DNA of 36,300 bases from Aurantimonas coralicida (GTDB taxonomy: Bacteria; Pseudomonadota; Alphaproteobacteria; Rhizobiales; Rhizobiaceae). The DNA is taken from positions 1 through 36,300 of the forward strand of contig DRFF01000177.1 of the NCBI GenBank assembly GCA_011050685.1, in the 5' to 3' direction. The number at the start of each line of letters is the position of its first letter. The first letter of the stretch is position 1. Below the pieces are notes generated by a model. The model was given only the letters and a program-made list of their open reading frames with translations. It was not told the origin of the DNA and did no database searches. Both the position numbers and the translations under genes were made by a program. Below, piece by piece: positions 1-8,007 of this stretch.

Positions 1-2
1 GC

Positions 3-1520
3 ATCGACTGGGGCGACGTCGACCTCGTCGTCCATGTCGGCGCGCCGAAGGGCGCGTCCCGCCTTGCCCAGCGGATCGGCCGGTCGAACCACCGCATGGA
101 CGAGCCCTCCAAGGCGATCCTGGTGCCGGCCAACCGCTTCGAGGTGATGGAATGCCAGGCGGCACTCGACGCCAATTATCTCGGCGCGCAGGACACCCCA
201 CCACTGAGGGACGGCGCGCTCGACGTGCTCGCCCAGCACGTCCTCGGCATGGCCGTCGCCGAGCCGTTCCGCGCCGATGACCTCTATGGCGAGGTGACGA
301 CGGCCGCTCCCTATCGCGATCTCGACCGCGAGACGTTCGACCGGATCGTCGATTTCGTCGCCACCGGCGGCTACGCGCTCAAGGTCTACGAGCGCTACGC
401 CAAGATCAAGCTGACCGAGGACGGCACCTGGCGCATCACCCATCCGCGCATCGCCCAGCAATATCGGATGAACGCCGGCACCATCATCGAGGCGCCGATG
501 CTGGCCGTCCGGCTGATCCGGCGCAAGACGCGCAGCGCGATCGGCCGCGGCGGCCCGGTGCTCGGCAAGATCGAGGAAGGCTTCGTCGAGAGTCTGGCGA
601 TGGGCGACACCTTTTCCTTCTCCGGCATGGTGCTGCGCTTCGAGGGCCTTCGCGAGAATGAGTGCTATGTCTCGAAGACCGTCGCCGAGGACGCCCGGAT
701 CCCGGCCTACGCCGGAGCGAAATTCCCCCTGACCACCTATCTGGCCGAACAGGTGCGCGCCATGCTCGCCGACCCGGCCCGCTGGGGCGCACTTCCCGAA
801 CAGGTAGCGCAATGGCTGGAGATCCAGCAGCGCAAGTCGGTCATCCCCGGAGCAAACGATCTGTTGATCGAGACTTTCCCGAACGGCCAGCGCTTTTTCA
901 TGGTGCTCTATCCCTTCGAAGGTCGCCTCGCTCACCAGACCCTTGGCATGTTGCTCACCCGCCGGCTGGAGCGGGCACGCGCCAAGCCGCTCGGCTTCGT
1001 CGCCACCGACTACGCGGTCTCGATTTGGGCCAAGGGGGACATCGGCGCGATGATCGCCGACGGAAAGCTGTCGCTGGACGACCTCCTCGACGAGGACATG
1101 CTCGGCGACGATCTGGAAGCCTGGATGGCCGATTCCTGGCTGCTCAAGCGCACGTTCCGGCAATGCGCGGTGATCTCGGGGCTGATCGAAAAGCGCCATC
1201 CCGGCCAGGAAAAGACAGGACGGCAGATGACCGTCTCGGCCGATCTCATCTACGACGTGCTGCGGGCGCACGAGCCCGACCACATCCTGATGCGGGCGAC
1301 CTGGGACGATGCGGCGACCGGGCTTCTCGACGTCCGGCGCGTCTCAGACCTTCTCGCCCGGATCAAGCACCACATCGTCCACAAGGATCTCGACCAGGTC
1401 TCGCCGCTGGCTGTGCCGATCATGCTGGAGATCGGCCGCGAAAGCGTCATGGGCGAGGCGCGCGACGAGGTCTTCGCCGAGGCGATGGAGGCGGAGTTGG
1501 TGCGCGCGGCGCTGGGGTGA
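3..1520 (+). CDS. Ligase-associated DNA damage response DEXH-box helicase (Lhr-like), 3' part
   Basis: The reading frame is open from base 3 with no start codon inside the window, so this is the C-terminal 505 residues of a larger protein. Residues 23-31 read QRIGRSNHR, which matches superfamily 2 helicase motif VI (arginine finger). The rest resembles the winged-helix and C-terminal region of Lhr-type helicases, including the stretch GKIEEGFVESL near residue 185 and a charged C-terminus. Family knowledge: in many bacteria this helicase is encoded with an ATP-dependent DNA ligase, an exonuclease and the PdeM phosphoesterase, as a DNA repair set. The ligase and exonuclease would be expected to the left of the window. 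PdeM is present at 4796 but not adjacent. The gene ends 8 bases before the convergent parE gene. Confidence 0.85.
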   Translation: MDWGDVDLVVHVGAPKGASRLAQRIGRSNHRMDEPSKAILVPANRFEVMECQAALDANYLGAQDTPPLRDGALDVLAQHVLGMAVAEPFRADDLYGEVTTAAPYRDLDRETFDRIVDFVATGGYALKVYERYAKIKLTEDGTWRITHPRIAQQYRMNAGTIIEAPMLAVRLIRRKTRSAIGRGGPVLGKIEEGFVESLAMGDTFSFSGMVLRFEGLRENECYVSKTVAEDARIPAYAGAKFPLTTYLAEQVRAMLADPARWGALPEQVAQWLEIQQRKSVIPGANDLLIETFPNGQRFFMVLYPFEGRLAHQTLGMLLTRRLERARAKPLGFVATDYAVSIWAKGDIGAMIADGKLSLDDLLDEDMLGDDLEAWMADSWLLKRTFRQCAVISGLIEKRHPGQEKTGRQMTVSADLIYDVLRAHEPDHILMRATWDDAATGLLDVRRVSDLLARIKHHIVHKDLDQVSPLAVPIMLEIGRESVMGEARDEVFAEAMEAELVRAALG

Positions 1521-1528
1521 GTATTCGG

Positions 1529-1828
1529 TCAACTCAGATCGATCGAAGGAAGATCGCGAGCTCCGTGGACAATCCGAACAATCTCGACCTTGTCGCTGTC
1601 GACTTGGAAAAGCACGAGGAACGGCGGAATCGACAGGACGCGAACGCCCTCCGCGATATCTGGCCGTGCAACCCCCATTTCGGGAAAACGTGCCAAGCCG
1701 AGAATGCGTTCACCGATGCGGTCGATCTGACGATCTGCGGCAAGCGGGCTGTCCAAGGCGATATGGAGCCAGATTTCGATCAAGTCCGCTTCGGCGCGCG
1801 GCCTGCGGACGATCCAACGTTCAGCCAT
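1529..1828 (-). CDS. parE: ParE/RelE-type toxin of a toxin-antitoxin pair
   Basis: A 99-residue basic protein with the ParE/RelE fold pattern: an N-terminal strand (WIVRRPRAEADL), a helix ending in IWLHIA, a central helix, and the C-terminal strands FLVLFQV and VEIVRIVHGARDL. The VEIVRIVHGARD ending is typical of ParE toxins, which usually poison DNA gyrase; the target here is inferred from the family. The start codon overlaps the last 8 bases of the upstream antitoxin gene, so the two are probably translationally coupled. The gene is convergent with the helicase and lies at the distal end of a minus-strand block with sulP and uspA. Confidence 0.85.
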   Translation of the reverse strand: MAERWIVRRPRAEADLIEIWLHIALDSPLAADRQIDRIGERILGLARFPEMGVARPDIAEGVRVLSIPPFLVLFQVDSDKVEIVRIVHGARDLPSIDLS

Positions 1829-2105
1829 CCTTACCAGGCCGGCGGCGAACGAGGATATCTCGCCCCTTCGCCTTGATCGCGGCTAGATCGAGAGGCTCGG
1901 GCTGGCCGCTGGCAAGCCCTTCCTGCCATTTGCGCCGCAGCCGCGTGGCATCGGCGGTCTGCGCGTGGCGCTTGTCCTGCCAGTCGCGTAGCGCTTCGTG
2001 CATGATCTCGTCGGTGGAGGCGTAATCGCCGCTGGCGACGGCCGTTCGCAACGCCTCGGCCTCCTCGGCTGGCACGACAATCGAGAACTCCTTCACATCG
2101 GCCAT
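1821..2105 (-). CDS. parD: ParD-type ribbon-helix-helix antitoxin
   Basis: A 94-residue protein. The first 45 residues have the ribbon-helix-helix pattern of ParD/CopG antitoxins: a short strand (KEFSIVVP), a helix (AEEAEALRTAVASG), a YAST turn and a second helix (DEIMHEALRDWQ). The C-terminal half is charged (RLRRKWQEGLASG) and should wrap the toxin. Family knowledge: such proteins neutralise the toxin and repress their own promoter. The start at 2105 is preceded by GGGAG about 9 bases upstream. The gene overlaps parE by 8 bases. It lies 68 bases downstream of the uspA stop, and that gap contains a small hairpin, so it may have its own promoter. Confidence 0.85.
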   Translation of the reverse strand: MADVKEFSIVVPAEEAEALRTAVASGDYASTDEIMHEALRDWQDKRHAQTADATRLRRKWQEGLASGQPEPLDLAAIKAKGRDILVRRRPGKDG

Positions 2106-2149
2106 CGCGGCGGCTCCCGTTTGGTCGATCCTAACGGCAGAAGACGGGA

Positions 2150-2162
2150 CCTGCCAAGCAGG
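2150..2162 (-). terminator. Small hairpin between uspA and parD
   Basis: A perfect 5-bp inverted repeat with a 3-base loop (CCTGC/GCAGG) lies just downstream of the uspA stop on the minus strand. There is no clear U-run, so it is at best a weak or Rho-assisted terminator separating sulP-uspA from parDE. Confidence 0.3.
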
Positions 2163-2173
2163 CTTCCCATCGC

Positions 2174-3022
2174 TTATCTGAACATCAGCACCGGCCGAAG
2201 GCAGGCACGGACGATCTCGCTGGTCGTCGAGCCGATCAGGAAGTTGCGGATGCGCGAGTGGCCATAGGCGCCCATGACGATCAGATCGACGTCGTCGCGC
2301 TTCACATGGGCGGCGATCACCTCGTCGGGCTCGCCCTTTTCCAGCGTCGCGGTCACGTCGTAGCCCGCCTTGCGCAGGCGTTCCGCCGCGCGGTCCAGCC
2401 GCTCGTCCGCCGTTTTCGACGACACCATGACGAGTTCGCAGGCCGCGCCCTTCAAGAGCGGGCTGGCGACGAGATGGCCGATCGCCTTCGTCGCGCTCGG
2501 GCCGCCATCGAAGGCGACGATGAACCGGCGGATCGGCCGGAAGGCACGGGCGGCGACGAGAACCGGCTTTGTCGAGGCGCGCAGCACCCGCTCAAGATTG
2601 GAGCCGAGATGCAGCTTGGCGAAATCCGCCGCCTCGCCACGCTTGCCGATGACGACGAGATCGGCGTCCTTTTCGAACTCGAGCAGCGTGTCGACGACAT
2701 CGCCGGAGCGCAGCCGCTCCTCGACCGCCGAGACGCCCTTTTCGTTCAGGCGCGCGCCGGCCTCGGCCAGCACCAGACGGCCGCGTTTGCGCGCCAGCTT
2801 GCCCTTCTGCTCGTCGAAGTCGGCGAGTTCCTTGAGCAGCGTCTCGCGCTCGCCGAGATCGAGATTGCCGGACAGGTCGGCGGGCGCCGAGGGAGTATCC
2901 CGGCGGCCGATGATATGCATCAGTTCGACCGGGGCGCCGAGCCGGTCGGCAGCCCAGGCAGCGTTGTCGCAGACACTCTGGGTGTATTGCGAGCCGTCGA
3001 CCAGCGCGAGAATCTTGCTCAT
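2174..3022 (-). CDS. Universal stress protein with tandem UspA domains
   Basis: A 282-residue protein made of two UspA domains (roughly 1-145 and 146-282). The second domain carries the ATP-binding signature G-x2-G-x9-G-S in VMGAYGHSR...LIGSTTSE. The first has a close variant with ten residues between the second and third glycines (VIGKRGEAAD...LGSN). The ATG at 3022 is chosen because a strong AGGAGG lies just upstream and the protein then begins MSKILALVDGS, the usual UspA first strand. It starts 10 bases after the sulP stop, so the two form an operon. The ligand and exact role cannot be read from the sequence. The pairing suggests the UspA protein senses or tunes the transporter. Confidence 0.88.
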   Translation of the reverse strand: MSKILALVDGSQYTQSVCDNAAWAADRLGAPVELMHIIGRRDTPSAPADLSGNLDLGERETLLKELADFDEQKGKLARKRGRLVLAEAGARLNEKGVSAVEERLRSGDVVDTLLEFEKDADLVVIGKRGEAADFAKLHLGSNLERVLRASTKPVLVAARAFRPIRRFIVAFDGGPSATKAIGHLVASPLLKGAACELVMVSSKTADERLDRAAERLRKAGYDVTATLEKGEPDEVIAAHVKRDDVDLIVMGAYGHSRIRNFLIGSTTSEIVRACLRPVLMFR

Positions 3023-3032
3023 ACCGTCCTCC

Positions 3033-4532
3033 TCAGTGCCCTGGTAACTCGTCCAGCGCGCCCGGCTTATCATGCACGCCGAGACGATCAACCAGCGTGC
3101 TGCTCGCCTCGTTCATGCCGAGCACCTCGACATCCGTGCCTCCGCGACGGAACTTGATCACCGCCCGGTCGAGCGCGCCGACCCCGGACAGGTCCCAGAT
3201 ATGGGCGCGGCCGACGTCGATGGTGACCTTGTCGATGGCTTCCTTGAAGTCGAAGGCGGCGATGAAATCCTCGACCGAGGCGAAGAACACCTGCCCCTGG
3301 ACGTGGTAGGTCCGGTGCGTCCGATCGTCCGACAGCTTCGAGGTCACGGCGAAGATCTGCGAGACCTTGGAGGCGAAGAAGATGCCCGACAGCATGACGC
3401 CGACAAGGACGCCGATGGCCAGATTGTGGGTCCACACGACAGTGATCACCGTGGCGAGCATCACCGCGCTGGAGCGGCGCGGATGGGTGCGCAGATTGAC
3501 GAAAGAGTCCCAGCTGAACGTGCCGATCGAGACCATGATCATGATCGAGACCAGCGCCGCCATCGGGATCACCGCCACCCAATCGCCGAGCGCGACGATG
3601 AGGAACAAGAGCGTCACGCCCGCGAACAGGCAGGAGAGCCGGCCGCGACCGCCGGATTTCACGTTGATGACCGACTGGCCGATCATCGCGCAGCCGGCCA
3701 TGCCGCCGAAGAAACCGGTAACCGTGTTGGCGATGCCCTGCCCGTAGCATTCGCGGTTCTTGTTAGAGCCGGTGTCGGTCAGGTCGTCGACCACGGAGGC
3801 GGTCATCAGCGATTCCAGCAGACCGACGATCGCGATCCCGGCCGAATAGGGCAGGATGATGCGCAGCGTCTCCAGCGTCAGCGGAACGTCGGGCATGAAG
3901 AAGTAGGGCAGCGTCGAGGGCAGTTCGCCCATGTCGCCGACGGTGCGCAGATCGAAGCCGAAGAACAGCGACACGGCGGTCAGCACCACGATGGTGACCA
4001 GCGGCGACCGCACGGCGGTGGTCAGCCGCGGCAGGAGATAGATGATCGCCAACCCCGCCGCGACCATGACGTAGGTCATCCACGGCACCCCGACCAACTC
4101 GGGAATCTGGGCGAGGAAGATCAGGATCGCCAGCGCGTTGACGAAACCGGTCATCACCGAGCGCGACACGAAGCGCATGGCGTCGCCGAGGCGCAACAAG
4201 CCAGCGACAAGCTGCAAAAGGCCGGCGAGGATCGTCGCGGCAAACAGATATTGCAGGCCGTGATCGGCGACCAGCGTCACCATCAGGACAGCCGTCGCGG
4301 CGGTCGCCGCCGAGATCATGCCAGGCCGGCCGCCGAAGATCGCGGTCAGCACGGCGATTGAAAAGGAGGCGTAGAGCCCGACCTTCGGATCGACCCCGGC
4401 GATGATCGAAAAGGCGATGGCCTCGGGGATCAAAGCCAGCGCCACGACGAGACCGGAGAGGAGATCGCCACGGACATTGCCGAACCAGTCGGCATAAAGA
4501 TTGCGAGTCGAGAACATCGGCTCCGAAGACAT
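3033..4532 (-). CDS. SulP-family inorganic anion transporter with C-terminal STAS domain
   Basis: A 499-residue inner-membrane protein. The N-terminal signature [30 protein letters not shown] is split here across its motifs (PEAIAFS and GVDPKVGLY) and is typical of SulP/SLC26 transporters. Around 10-12 hydrophobic segments follow, then a cytoplasmic STAS domain from about residue 395, with the conserved loop DLSGVGALD. SulP members move sulfate, bicarbonate or related anions, usually with Na+ or H+. The substrate cannot be assigned. A strong uspA start follows 10 bases downstream. The gene is divergent from pdeM, with about 260 bases between them that must hold both promoters. It belongs to the minus-strand block that splits the helicase-pdeM pair. 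Confidence 0.9.
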   Translation of the reverse strand: MSSEPMFSTRNLYADWFGNVRGDLLSGLVVALALIPEAIAFSIIAGVDPKVGLYASFSIAVLTAIFGGRPGMISAATAATAVLMVTLVADHGLQYLFAATILAGLLQLVAGLLRLGDAMRFVSRSVMTGFVNALAILIFLAQIPELVGVPWMTYVMVAAGLAIIYLLPRLTTAVRSPLVTIVVLTAVSLFFGFDLRTVGDMGELPSTLPYFFMPDVPLTLETLRIILPYSAGIAIVGLLESLMTASVVDDLTDTGSNKNRECYGQGIANTVTGFFGGMAGCAMIGQSVINVKSGGRGRLSCLFAGVTLLFLIVALGDWVAVIPMAALVSIMIMVSIGTFSWDSFVNLRTHPRRSSAVMLATVITVVWTHNLAIGVLVGVMLSGIFFASKVSQIFAVTSKLSDDRTHRTYHVQGQVFFASVEDFIAAFDFKEAIDKVTIDVGRAHIWDLSGVGALDRAVIKFRRGGTDVEVLGMNEASSTLVDRLGVHDKPGALDELPGH

Positions 4533-4795
4533 CTGGACGCCAAATCGCCGCGGCGGACCGGGCGACGGTGCCGCGGAACGGTTCGGTCAAAGATACGTCT
4601 GGATTGGCCGGGGGATCGGCGCCCGGCATAGCCACCCGCGCGGAACGGGTCCTTATGTGCGGCGCACTCATCGCCGATTGCGGCGCTCAAATCAACCCGT
4701 GCCGTTGCGAGACTCTGTGTCGCCTTGCCTTTGCCCGAATGAATGGTTCGATAGGAACGAAACGCGAATCACCGAACGATGACGGATCACTGCGA
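4533..4795. promoter_or_regulatory. Divergent intergenic region sulP / pdeM
   Basis: About 263 bases separate the sulP and pdeM start codons and must contain promoters in both directions. An open frame in the pdeM phase extends leftwards to 4568 but its residues do not look like conserved protein. I see no convincing operator here, and no FNR-type box like those near 28700 and 30440. Confidence 0.4.
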
Positions 4796-5515
4796 ATGAA
4801 TGCGCTGGCGCGGCGGATGCGGCAAACCGAATGCGAGGGGCTCGAAACGACCCTTGCCGGCGCGGCGGTCGTCTGCGACCCGTCCGGCGTGCTTTACGCG
4901 CCGTCGGAGCGCCTGCTGATCGTCTCGGACCTGCATCTGGAAAAGGGCGCGGCCTTTGCTCGCCGGGGCAGTTTTCTGCCGCCCTACGACACCGCCGCCA
5001 CTTTGGCGCTGCTCGGTTCAGCGCTCGCCCGCTACGACGCGCGACGGGTGATCTGTCTCGGCGATTCCTTCCATGACCGTCACGGCGCGGCCTTCATGCC
5101 GGCCACCTATCGCGAGACCCTCGCCCGCCTGATGGCCGGGCGCGAGTGGATCTGGATCACCGGCAATCACGATCCCGAGCCGCCGGCGCGGATCGGCGGC
5201 GAAACCCTTTCGGAGATCGCCGTCGGGCCGTGGCTCTTCCGGCACGAGCCGAGCCGGGACTATCGAAGCGGCGAAGTCTCCGGGCATCTGCATCCGGTCG
5301 CCCGCGTCGCCGGCGCGGGGCGCTCGACACGCGGCGCGTGCTTTGCCAGCGACGGCAACCGAATGATCCTGCCATCCTTCGGTGTCACCACCGGCGGGCT
5401 CAACGTGCTCGACCGCGCCTTCCACGGCCTGTTCGATCTTCAGTTCGCCAAGGCCTACGTAATCGGTCTGGCGCGCATCTACCCGATCGGCTTCCGCGCG
5501 CTCTGCCACGGATAG
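4796..5515 (+). CDS. pdeM: Ligase-associated DNA damage response endonuclease PdeM
   Basis: A 239-residue calcineurin-like metallophosphoesterase. All metal-binding motifs are visible: SDLHLEKG (D45, H47), GDSFHD (D90, H93), GNHDPEP (N124, H125) and GHLHP (H164, H166), with another histidine at 150. Length and motif order match the PdeM family, which is encoded with a DNA ligase, an exonuclease and an Lhr-like helicase in a DNA repair locus. The start at 4796 is chosen because similarity begins soon after it; upstream in-frame starts at 4739 and 4568 would add unconserved residues. No strong ribosome binding site is visible, so 4817 is an alternative start. Here the helicase partner ends at 1520, over 3 kb away. 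The gene ends 16 bases before a convergent DUF3429 gene. Confidence 0.87.
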   Translation: MNALARRMRQTECEGLETTLAGAAVVCDPSGVLYAPSERLLIVSDLHLEKGAAFARRGSFLPPYDTAATLALLGSALARYDARRVICLGDSFHDRHGAAFMPATYRETLARLMAGREWIWITGNHDPEPPARIGGETLSEIAVGPWLFRHEPSRDYRSGEVSGHLHPVARVAGAGRSTRGACFASDGNRMILPSFGVTTGGLNVLDRAFHGLFDLQFAKAYVIGLARIYPIGFRALCHG

Positions 5516-5531
5516 CAGGCCCGTATATGCC

Positions 5532-6047
5532 TCAATAGGTCGCGGCGAACGCAACGATCTGGCACAGAACCACGACGCCCGTGAGCACCAGCCGTAGCCG
5601 GCCGAACCAGGCGGGCAGTTCGCGCCGCCGCGCCACTAAAATATCCCACGCACCTTGCAGCGCGAACGCCGCTGCGAAACCGGCAAAGATCCAAGGACTC
5701 GGCACGAACAGCAAGATCCAACCGGCCAGCGACGGCAGCACGGAGAGGATCAGCACACGGCGCCGGTGGGCGCGCGACACCATTCCGATTCCCCAGCGAA
5801 TACCGCCGAGAAAGGCGAGGATCGTCGCCGAATAGCCGGAAAACGCCAGGACGAGCATCGGATAAGCGATGAACGACCGGCCGGCATAGGCGAAGATCAC
5901 CGCCATCAGCACAAAGGGAACCAGTCCGAGAATGCCGAGCGTCCACGCCGTCTTGTGGGAACCATAGACCGACGCGGTGGAAGCGGAGAGGGTTTCGGTG
6001 ACCTGTCGCGCCGACTGATCGGGCGTTTGAAAATCTGTGTTCGTCAT
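5532..6047 (-). CDS. DUF3429 family small membrane protein
   Basis: A 171-residue integral membrane protein with about five hydrophobic segments. It carries the stretch ILAFLGGIRWGIGM, which is characteristic of DUF3429 proteins (function unknown). The first 30 residues are polar and probably cytoplasmic. The ATG at 6047 is preferred because an earlier in-frame start would overlap the preceding gene; the ribosome binding site is weak. It lies 11 bases after the TIGR02186 gene stop, so it is the last gene of a three-gene operon with TIGR02186 and TauE/SafE. Its presence there suggests a membrane role linked to the exporter, but this is only association. Confidence 0.75.
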   Translation of the reverse strand: MTNTDFQTPDQSARQVTETLSASTASVYGSHKTAWTLGILGLVPFVLMAVIFAYAGRSFIAYPMLVLAFSGYSATILAFLGGIRWGIGMVSRAHRRRVLILSVLPSLAGWILLFVPSPWIFAGFAAAFALQGAWDILVARRRELPAWFGRLRLVLTGVVVLCQIVAFAATY

Positions 6048-6058
6048 TGACGAGTAAA

Positions 6059-6952
6059 CTAATCCCGCTTGAAAACGATCCGTCCGAACCATCCGGTGAA
6101 GATCGCCAGCGCCACCGCGAACAGCCCATAGAGAAAGCCGTAGCGGGTGGCGAAATCGTCGATCAGGCTCTCGAGACCCGTCTTGACCACGACCAGCGCT
6201 TCCGAATCGCCGCGAATGAACACCCCGCTGCGGAACAGATAGGCGCGCACCGTATGCCGGCCGACCGGAAGATCGGCGGGGAGCCGCAGATCGGCGCGAA
6301 ACAGCGTCGGACTGACGAATTCGACACTGCCGAAGCTCTGGTTGTAGAGGCCGGACTCCATGCGGATCCGGCGCAGCGCGCTCGCATATTGATCCCGGTT
6401 GACCACAGGGTCGCCCTCGCCGTCGACAGCGGATTCGCCGATGATCACCTGGCCGACCGGTTCGGTGGCCATCGCGGCGCCCACGGTCTCGGGATCGCGG
6501 ATGTTCAGCCGCAAATCGTCGATCCCAAGGGAAAGGCTGACGCGCAGGCTCTCGCGCGTGATATCGGACAGCGGACGGGTCGATGCGAGCGCATAGGATT
6601 CAGGCGAGGCGTTGAAGGTTTCCGACCCCCGGTTGATCCATATTCCGAGAGTACGCTCCTTCTTGCGCACCACGACCGGCCGGCGCGGACCGACGAGTGC
6701 GACGACGATATCGTAGCGTTGTTGCCGCAAGAGACGGGCGTCGGCGTTGTCGAGCGCCCCGAAGACCACGAGCCGCGCACCGGTAAAATTCGACGTGATG
6801 GCGATCTCGTTGGTCGACAGGCCGATTTCGAAACTTTCCACCTGTTGCGCTCTAGCCGGGACAAGCAGCGCGACAACCGCCGCCAGCGCGGCCGCAATGC
6901 AGCCGGACGATGGGCTGAGGCGGTGCGTGCGAGTGCGTTGACGGCCGGTCAT
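6059..6952 (-). CDS. TIGR02186 family putative transmembrane protein, partner of the TauE/SafE exporter
   Basis: A 297-residue envelope protein. It begins with a basic segment and a hydrophobic signal sequence (about residues 16-36, ending in ARAQQ). A long soluble, probably periplasmic region follows, with repeated strand patterns (SFEIGLSTNEIAIT, RLVVFGALDN). A single C-terminal membrane helix (YGLFAVALAIFTGWFG) precedes a short basic tail. This matches the alphaproteobacterial TIGR02186 family, which is commonly encoded next to a TauE/SafE exporter. The ATG at 6952 sits 2 bases after the upstream stop, showing tight operon coupling. In-frame sequence further upstream only overlaps the exporter gene in another phase and is rejected. 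The function is unknown. Confidence 0.82.
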   Translation of the reverse strand: MTGRQRTRTHRLSPSSGCIAAALAAVVALLVPARAQQVESFEIGLSTNEIAITSNFTGARLVVFGALDNADARLLRQQRYDIVVALVGPRRPVVVRKKERTLGIWINRGSETFNASPESYALASTRPLSDITRESLRVSLSLGIDDLRLNIRDPETVGAAMATEPVGQVIIGESAVDGEGDPVVNRDQYASALRRIRMESGLYNQSFGSVEFVSPTLFRADLRLPADLPVGRHTVRAYLFRSGVFIRGDSEALVVVKTGLESLIDDFATRYGFLYGLFAVALAIFTGWFGRIVFKRD

Positions 6953-6954
6953 CC

Positions 6955-7878
6955 TCACTCTCCAGTGGGCGAGCTGATGGAATAAAATTCGGTTGGCGTA
7001 ATCACCAGTTCGAAGCCGAGTCGCAGACCGACGGCCAGGACGAGCAGGGCAAGCAGGGCTCGCAGCTGGTCGCCGCGCAGCCGCCGCCCCGCCGCGGCGC
7101 CGAATTGCGCCCCGACTACGCCGCCGAGCATGAGGAGGAAAGCCAGCACGATGTCGATGGTGAAATTCGTCGCCGCCTGGAGAACCGTGGTGACCGCGGC
7201 CGTGAAAATGATCTGGAACAGCGACGTCCCGATCACGACGTTGGTCGGGACCCGCAAGAGGTAGATCAGCGCCGGCACCATGATGAAGCCGCCGCCCACA
7301 CCCATGATCGCGGCGAGGATGCCGATCAGGAAGCCGAGGCCCAGCACCGGGATCACCGAGACATAGAGTTTCGAGCGCTGGAACCGCATCTTCAGCGGCA
7401 GTCCGTGCACCCAATTGTGCTTGCCCGAGCGACGAAATTCGCCGCTGCCGCCGCCCGACACCCGTCGCATCGACTGGATGCTCTCGACCAGCATGAGCCC
7501 GCCGACACCGCCGAGGAAGATGACATAGAGAAGCGAGACGACCAGATCGAGCTGGCCGATTCGGCGCAGCAGGGTAAACAACGCCACGCCGGCCACCGAG
7601 CCGAGGGCGCCGCCGACGAGAAGCACGCCGCCGAGCTTCAGGTCGATCGTCCCGCGCTTGTAATGGGCGAGCGCGCCGGAAAACGACGATGCGATGACCT
7701 GATTGGCGCCCGTCGCCACGGCGACCGCGGGCGGCACGTTGTAGAAGATCAGGAGCGGCGTGATCAGAAAGCCGCCGCCGACCCCGAACATGCCGGAGAG
7801 AAAGCCGACGGCCGCCCCCATCCCGATGAGGACCAGGACATTGACCGAAATTTCCGCGATCGGAAGGTAAAGGTTCAC
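6955..7878 (-). CDS. TauE/SafE family sulfite/organosulfonate exporter
   Basis: A 307-residue membrane permease with two TauE/SafE halves, each opening with a glycine-rich motif: GFLSGMFGVGGGFLITP near the N-terminus and GILAAIMGVGGGFIMVP in the middle. About eight hydrophobic segments are seen, with a basic loop near residues 140-170. A GTG start at 7878 is preferred because the protein then begins VNLYLPIAEISVN, as in the family; a TTG at 7917 would add 13 unlikely residues. No strong ribosome binding site is seen for either. The family exports sulfite, sulfoacetate or similar anions; the substrate here is not determined. It is first in the operon with TIGR02186 and DUF3429. Confidence 0.88.
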   Translation of the reverse strand: MNLYLPIAEISVNVLVLIGMGAAVGFLSGMFGVGGGFLITPLLIFYNVPPAVAVATGANQVIASSFSGALAHYKRGTIDLKLGGVLLVGGALGSVAGVALFTLLRRIGQLDLVVSLLYVIFLGGVGGLMLVESIQSMRRVSGGGSGEFRRSGKHNWVHGLPLKMRFQRSKLYVSVIPVLGLGFLIGILAAIMGVGGGFIMVPALIYLLRVPTNVVIGTSLFQIIFTAAVTTVLQAATNFTIDIVLAFLLMLGGVVGAQFGAAAGRRLRGDQLRALLALLVLAVGLRLGFELVITPTEFYSISSPTGE

Positions 7879-7909
7879 GGCGGGTCGGCTCTTTGCTCGA
7901 AGGAGCCAG

Positions 7910-7940
7910 AAAGACAAACGGGCCCAACCGTCTTGGCCCG
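7910..7940 (-). terminator. Rho-independent-type terminator after the PodJ-like gene
   Basis: On the minus strand a 6-bp GC stem (CGGGCC/GGCCCG, loop about 10 bases) is followed by TTTGTCTTT. It lies about 70 bases downstream of the stop of the PodJ-like gene and just upstream of the TauE/SafE start, so it would insulate the two transcripts. Confidence 0.5.
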
Positions 7941-8007
7941 AACCCCCGCGCCTGTCAAACGCCGATGTGTGTCAAGGTCAATGGCGCGGCCGTTGACCCT
8001 GTGGGCG

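Noticed and set aside
3072-4361. 429-codon plus-strand frame opposite sulP
   Set aside because: Composition is dominated by Asp/Gly/His/Arg and it mirrors the transporter gene; no recognisable domain.
6953-7927. Upstream in-frame extension of the TIGR02186 gene to 7927 (622 codons in all)
   Set aside because: The extension is Arg/Pro-rich and antiparallel in phase to the clear TauE/SafE gene; it is open only because the DNA is GC-rich.
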